Source of the DNA: Planctomycetaceae bacterium UBA4732
GTDB taxonomy: Bacteria > Planctomycetota > Planctomycetia > Gemmatales > Gemmataceae
DNA: 9,891 nucleotides
Reading direction: 5' to 3'
NCBI GenBank assembly: GCA_002404095.1
Contig: DHJA01000231.1
Location: 38,149-48,039, forward strand
The notes beneath the pieces were generated by a model, which saw only the letters and a list, made by a program, of their open reading frames with translations, was not told where the DNA came from and did no database searches. Positions within the stretch are counted from its first letter, which is position 1; each line of letters begins with the position of its first letter. A program made the position numbers and the translations under genes. Positions 6,620 through 9,891 of this stretch are shown in pieces.

Positions 6620-8056
6620 ATGATTACTTACGAATTGCGCAATTTGGAGGAGGCCCGCCGATTCCTGCTGCAAGGACTATGGTGGCAACGTGCGGCGGCG
6701 CCGACGGCCGCGACGGTGCGGCCGGCGTTGGAGTGGGCGTTGCAGGCGGCGTCGGCCGGCCTGGCGCTGCCGCCGCTCGGCTTCATCGCCGACCTCGGCG
6801 AGGTGGCTTTCGGGCTGGACGGCGTCGCACGGCCTAGTGCCGGCGTCGCCGTCGCCGCACTGCCCATCAACCTAATGCGTACCTACGAGGATCACGTCCT
6901 TGGCAAGTTGTACGCCGACTGGTCGTTCACCCGCGCCGCCGAGGCGCTGCGCCGCTACGAAGGCCGTGATCGGGCGCGCGGACTGGCGTTCCTACTGAGC
7001 CGCTTTAAGGAGCGCTCCGGTTTCGACGGCGTACATTTCAGTCCCGGCGTCCTGAAAGGGTTGTTGGAGGCGGCGCCCGAAGACTTGTTGCGACAAGGAT
7101 GGGAGTCGCTGCGCCAAGACGGCGTTCACCAGTTGAACGAGCGCTTGATGCAGTCGTTGATCGCGGCGGCGCGGCGCACCGCCGAGGTGTTAGGGCCGGA
7201 CGACGTGGCCGCGGTGGAAGCCGGCGACGCGCTGGCGGACGAAGGAGAACAGGTCGCCCGCCGGCAGGTGCGCCAAGCCGCGGCCGCGCTCGAGGCCGCC
7301 TTGCCGCGTTATGGACCGCGTCCCCGGAGCGGCCCGCACGAGACGCCCACGCGCCTCCTCGATGAGGACGCCTACCCCGTCGGCGGCTTCTCCTCCATTT
7401 CCACGCGCGGCAGCATTGAAAGTCTTTTACACTCGCAATTGGCGTACATGGAGACGGACGAACGGCCCGACCTGTTCGATATGAAGTTCCTACGCGACGA
7501 GCTGCTGTACTATTCGCGCGACGAAAACCAATTCTTTCGGCGGCGGCGCACTTTCGTTTTCGTGCTACAGCCGGACCTGACGGCGACAAGGTTTAAGGAC
7601 GCCGAATTGCCGTATCAACGCGGAGTGCTCTTGTTGGCCCTAATGACAACGGCGATGGGCAAGCTCACGGAATGGCTGAGCGCGGACGCCCTGGCTTTCG
7701 AGGTGCTGTTCGTGGGCGACGGCGAAGAAAGGCCGTTGGGGCCAGAGTTGGCCCTGTTGAAAACCTTATTGCGCGAGCCAATCACCAACCGGGCAGTAAG
7801 TTTAGAACATTTGGCGACCGCCCAAGTCGCCGAACACTGCGCCAACCTGGCGCGGCATAGTCAGTGCTGCTGTCTCGTGATCGCGGTCGATCCGCCAGAA
7901 TGGGAGGCGCGCGCCGTGGAGGTCGCATCTTTACGGATTGACGGGCCGCGCCCCGTCCTCGCCGGCGCCGATGCGGAACAATTCGTTGTCGGGGCGGACG
8001 ATGCGTTCGACGCCTGGGCGGTGGTGCTGGAAAGACTATTGCGGAATTGGGTTTGA
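6620..8056 (+). CDS. vWA-like protein, possible ternary conflict-system component
   Basis: A 478-residue protein of unproven function, with no signal peptide or clear membrane span. The N-terminal half (1-230) is Ala/Leu/Arg-rich and helical, including AAPTAATVRPALEWALQAAS near 26-45. A Pro/Arg linker follows. The C-terminal half opens with GGFSSISTRGSIESLLHSQLAY (from 255) and ELLYYSR (294-300), then a basic turn (RRRR) and a hydrophobic strand leading to Asp319-X-Thr321-X-Thr323, where a vWA domain has the metal-site DxSxS. A later CCCLVIAVDPPEW (416-428) fits another core strand. The RGS...LL.SQLAY then ELLYY..E layout recalls the vWA proteins that work with MoxR-type AAA+ ATPases and beta-propeller bpX proteins; that link is from memory of the family. 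No ATPase or propeller gene is visible. The start ATG at 6620 has GGGAGG about 11 nt upstream. Confidence 0.7.
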   Translation: MITYELRNLEEARRFLLQGLWWQRAAAPTAATVRPALEWALQAASAGLALPPLGFIADLGEVAFGLDGVARPSAGVAVAALPINLMRTYEDHVLGKLYADWSFTRAAEALRRYEGRDRARGLAFLLSRFKERSGFDGVHFSPGVLKGLLEAAPEDLLRQGWESLRQDGVHQLNERLMQSLIAAARRTAEVLGPDDVAAVEAGDALADEGEQVARRQVRQAAAALEAALPRYGPRPRSGPHETPTRLLDEDAYPVGGFSSISTRGSIESLLHSQLAYMETDERPDLFDMKFLRDELLYYSRDENQFFRRRRTFVFVLQPDLTATRFKDAELPYQRGVLLLALMTTAMGKLTEWLSADALAFEVLFVGDGEERPLGPELALLKTLLREPITNRAVSLEHLATAQVAEHCANLARHSQCCCLVIAVDPPEWEARAVEVASLRIDGPRPVLAGADAEQFVVGADDAFDAWAVVLERLLRNWV

Positions 8057-8068
8057 GGCCGTATCTGA

Positions 8069-8098
8069 GGTGGGCATCATGGCGGCGAGCGCCCCACC
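8069..8098 (+). terminator. Hairpin after the vWA-like gene
   Basis: GGTGGG (8069-8074) pairs with CCCACC (8093-8098), with room for an inner GGC/GCC pairing. It starts 13 nt after the stop codon. No T-run follows; instead the perfect palindrome CTGGCGCCAG lies at 8099-8108. It could act as a transcript end or be part of the palindrome-rich spacer. Confidence 0.35.
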
Positions 8099-8129
8099 CT
8101 GGCGCCAGAACCCAGCCGCCTAATTCCAG

Positions 8130-8157
8130 AGGCACCCCCCCCGCCGCGGGTGTGCCT
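8130..8157. repeat. Inverted repeat with an 8-C run
   Basis: AGGCAC (8130-8135) pairs with GTGCCT (8152-8157). The loop is GC-rich and begins with a run of C: eight consecutive C at 8135-8142. It lies between the hairpin after the vWA-like gene and the hairpin array, and has no coding potential. Function unknown. Confidence 0.4.
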
Positions 8158-8183
8158 CCCGATTTTGGGCGCGTCCGGCACGA

Positions 8184-8299
8184 CCGCCCCGCCGTCAACG
8201 GCGGGTCTACAAGCAGAAGCCCGGTAAACCGGGCTAAAACCGCTCTCAGCCCCGTTCACGGGGCTTCTGCTTGTAGACCCGCCGTTGACGGCGGGGCGG
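8184..8299. repeat. 39-bp perfect inverted repeat with four phased 18-nt hairpins
   Basis: The outer arms 8184-8222 and 8261-8299 are perfect reverse complements of each other. Inside are four separate hairpins, each an 8-bp perfect stem with a 2-nt loop, at 8188-8205, 8218-8235, 8248-8265 and 8278-8295. They start exactly 30 nt apart and are separated by 12-nt spacers. The first and third spacers are reverse complements of each other; the middle one (8236-8247) is unrelated. All four share a CC-S-GT-NN-AC-S-GG core (S is G or C). The element can fold as one long cruciform or as a chain of four small hairpins. It may be a REP/MITE-like mobile palindrome, a structured RNA or an array of protein-binding sites. 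The structure is certain, the role is not. Confidence 0.85.
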
Positions 8300-8569
8300 G
8301 ACTTGGTCGCTGTTGGGCCTGTGGCTTTTGGGCCTGATGACGGCGGAAAAGATCTTGGCGCGAGGCGGCGACCCGTTGGGTTGGTCGGCGGCCAAGGCGC
8401 GCGACCGCGTGCGGCGGAGCATGCGGCGTGCGTTGAAACGACGCTGTCTGGATCGCGGCTTGGGCCGTGATTTGGGCTGGGCAACGAAAGACGGCTATGA
8501 TCGCCTCGGGACTGGCCCGCGAAAGCATGGCGCCCCCGATCCAAGAGGGTGTTTGTGTAGACGCCTATG
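8289..8569 (+). pseudogene. Decayed transposase C-terminal fragment (IS4-like)
   Basis: An open frame with no proper start runs out of the right arm of the hairpin array. It reads TWSLLGLWLLGL, then a hydrophilic stretch WSAAKARDRVRRSMRRALKRR and ATKDGYDRLGTGPRKHG, then ends. A hydrophobic helix, a W-S-A-A-K-A-R-D-R-V-R-R-S basic helix and a K-D-G-Y-D-R motif before a Pro/Lys/His-rich tail resemble the C-terminal end of DDE transposases of the IS4 type found in planctomycetes. This is a memory-based match. The catalytic core is absent, no upstream domain remains and no terminal inverted repeats of an IS were found. The array abuts it directly, as if inserted into or next to the old element. 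An alternative is chance coding in GC-rich DNA. Confidence 0.35.
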
Positions 8570-8659
8570 AGCCAAGCCCATGCGCGGCGGGAATTATAGA
8601 CTAAATAAGATGTGATTTATAGCATAGTGGACGCAAAAACGCGGTCGGCCAAGTCGCGC
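8570..8659. other. AT-rich intergenic patch without a gene
   Basis: Between the transposase-like remnant and the HD-GYP stop, 8592-8637 is clearly AT-richer than the rest of the window (ATTATAGACTAAATAAGATG and on). No open frame, clean inverted repeat or terminator with a T-run was found. It may be the end of a decayed element or hold a promoter. Confidence 0.4.
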
Positions 8660-9835
8660 TCACGCCCCTGGCGCCGAATGAAGCTGCGAAGATGCTTCCT
8701 CAGCGGCCCCAGTCTTTAGGACTCGCTCCACCGCCACGAACACCGAATCGCCCAGGCCGCGCTGGCATATCGAATACAAGTCCTGTCGGCATACCTGAAA
8801 CGCCGCCACCACATGCGGATCCCACTGACTTCCCGCTCCGTCCCGCAGCGTTTCCTCGACGCGGCCGGTCGGCAGAGAGGCGCGGTACGGCCGCGTGTGC
8901 ATCATCGCGTCGCATGAATCCGCCACTGCCAGGATGCGCGCTTGCAACGGAATGTCGTCGCCGGCCAAGCCGTCCGGGTAGCCGCGGCCGTCCCAGCGCT
9001 CGTGGTGGTTGCGCACGCCCCATCGCAGATGTTGCAGGGGTTTAATGTGGCATACCAGCCGGTCGCCGATGATCGGGTGTTCCTGGATGTGGCGCTGTTC
9101 CTCCGGCGTCAGCGGGCCTGGCTTACGCAATACCTCGTCGCGGACGCCGATCTTGCCGACGTCGTGCAACAGGCCGGCCAGGTACAGGTCGCTTTGCACG
9201 GCCGGCGCCAGGTCCATCTGCCGGGCCAGGCGAACCGCCATACGCGCAACGCGTTCGCTGTGGCCCCAGGTGTACGGGTCTTTGGCGTCGATAGCGGCCG
9301 TCAGGCAGCGCACCAGTCCGAACAGCGATTCTTTCAGCTTTTCATAAACCTGGGTCTGCTGGCGGTGGTTGAGCAGCTGCCGTCGGGCCAACAGCATCAA
9401 CTTGAGGTCCACCGACGTGAACAGCCGTCGCGGATGAAAGCTTAGGGCCGTCAACCAGTTGCCGCGTGATTTGCTGACGCGCACCAAGGCGGCACTGTAC
9501 GGCCACGGCGAGGACGGCTTGGCGCCCGGGTCGAGGAAGGAACGCAGCACCTGGCCGGACCCGGCGGCGTCGGCGATGATGCGGCTCATAAAATCCTGGC
9601 GCCACGACGGCGGCAGATCGCCGGCGCCAACGCCTTCCGGGGCGTCGCCGGTTGTCCCTGGATGCCAGAGGACGGCGTCGGCGCCGAGGGCTTCCTTCAC
9701 GCTCGAAAGGATAAGCCGGATTTGTTGCGTCGCCTGTTCGGCCTGCTGCAATTCCAGGCCGAATCGCTCCAACACATCCAGCGCGGCCTCAGCTGCTGGC
9801 GGCCAGCCTTCGCCGCTTGTCAACGCTTTTGACAT
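8660..9835 (-). CDS. GAF-like/HD-GYP protein, probable c-di-GMP phosphodiesterase
   Basis: A 391-residue soluble signalling protein. Residues about 20-165 look like a divergent GAF-type sensory domain (ALGADAVLWHP, then LTALSFHPRRLFTSVDLKLMLLARRQL). A short helix leads to an HD-GYP domain (about 170-370), which hydrolyses cyclic-di-GMP and so lowers this second messenger. Metal and signature residues are all present: GHSERVARMA (His192), LLHDVGKIGVRDEVL (His224-Asp225), HPIIGDRL (His253), NHHERWDGRGYPDGL (His277-His278, GYP 285-287), AVADSCDAM (Asp307) and TRPYR. No receiver domain or membrane span is seen. The ATG at 9835 has AGGAG 7 nt upstream, which fixes the start. A short non-conserved tail (SSQLHSAPGA) ends the protein. 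The signal is unknown; the kinase at 901-3456 is too far off to imply pairing. Confidence 0.93.
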   Translation of the reverse strand: MSKALTSGEGWPPAAEAALDVLERFGLELQQAEQATQQIRLILSSVKEALGADAVLWHPGTTGDAPEGVGAGDLPPSWRQDFMSRIIADAAGSGQVLRSFLDPGAKPSSPWPYSAALVRVSKSRGNWLTALSFHPRRLFTSVDLKLMLLARRQLLNHRQQTQVYEKLKESLFGLVRCLTAAIDAKDPYTWGHSERVARMAVRLARQMDLAPAVQSDLYLAGLLHDVGKIGVRDEVLRKPGPLTPEEQRHIQEHPIIGDRLVCHIKPLQHLRWGVRNHHERWDGRGYPDGLAGDDIPLQARILAVADSCDAMMHTRPYRASLPTGRVEETLRDGAGSQWDPHVVAAFQVCRQDLYSICQRGLGDSVFVAVERVLKTGAAEEASSQLHSAPGA

Positions 9836-9865
9836 GCTTCGTCTCCTCTTCCGTCACATCGAACT

Positions 9866-9886
9866 CCGGGCGCTTACGCGACCCGG
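9866..9886. repeat. Short palindrome upstream of the HD-GYP gene
   Basis: CCGGG (9866-9870) pairs with CCCGG (9882-9886), extended by CGC/GCG (9871-9873 with 9878-9880) around a TTAC loop, with one bulged A. That gives 8 bp in all. It is similar in size and sequence to the hairpin at 5482-5501. It lies about 30 nt upstream of the HD-GYP start and could be the end of an upstream minus-strand gene's transcript, a dispersed repeat or an operator. Confidence 0.45.
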
Positions 9887-9891
9887 CTCGC

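Noticed and set aside
8184..8299. CRISPR array
   Set aside because: The four units are not identical repeats, spacers are only 12 nt, two of the spacers are reverse complements of each other, and no cas gene is present.
8077..8544. 155-residue minus-strand open frame
   Set aside because: Most of it is translation of the palindrome array and its arms, giving mirrored repeated peptides. It has no recognisable domain.

Overview
The window is a GC-rich bacterial chromosomal segment. It most likely comes from a planctomycete of the Gemmata type. The main reasons are the outer-membrane beta-barrel protein with a Cys/Gly/Pro-rich Gly-Pro-Ile-Gly-Tyr segment, the vWA-like protein of a kind common in that phylum, the many short GC-rich palindromes between genes, and the mixed strand layout of short transcription units. 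The lineage is inferred from protein style, not from a marker gene.

Layout. (1) 1-794, plus: the nucleotide-binding domain of an ABC exporter whose 5' part lies outside the window. (2) 901-3456, plus: a soluble hybrid histidine kinase (GAF-PAS-HisKA-HATPase-REC-REC) with a plausible promoter just upstream. (3) 3490-5406, minus: a probable two-gene unit, nth (endonuclease III) then pepT (tripeptidase T), convergent with the kinase. (4) 5560-6420, minus: a secreted outer-membrane beta-barrel protein, with a terminator-like hairpin downstream. (5) 6620-8056, plus: a 478-residue protein with a vWA-like C-terminal half resembling the vWA partner of AAA+/vWA/beta-propeller ternary conflict systems. 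Its metal site is altered and no AAA+ partner is visible. (6) 8057-8659: a non-coding stretch with hairpins, a strikingly regular array of four 18-nt hairpins at exact 30-nt spacing inside a perfect 39-bp inverted repeat, and a decayed transposase-like C-terminal fragment. (7) 8660-9835, minus: a GAF-like/HD-GYP protein, probably a cyclic-di-GMP phosphodiesterase.

The genes do not form one pathway. Two are signalling proteins (hybrid kinase, HD-GYP), two are housekeeping enzymes (nth, pepT), two act at the envelope (ABC exporter, beta-barrel) and one is a candidate conflict-system component. The most unusual structure is the phased hairpin array at 8184-8299. The gene most worth following is the orphan vWA-like protein. 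No tRNA, rRNA, CRISPR array or intact mobile element was seen.
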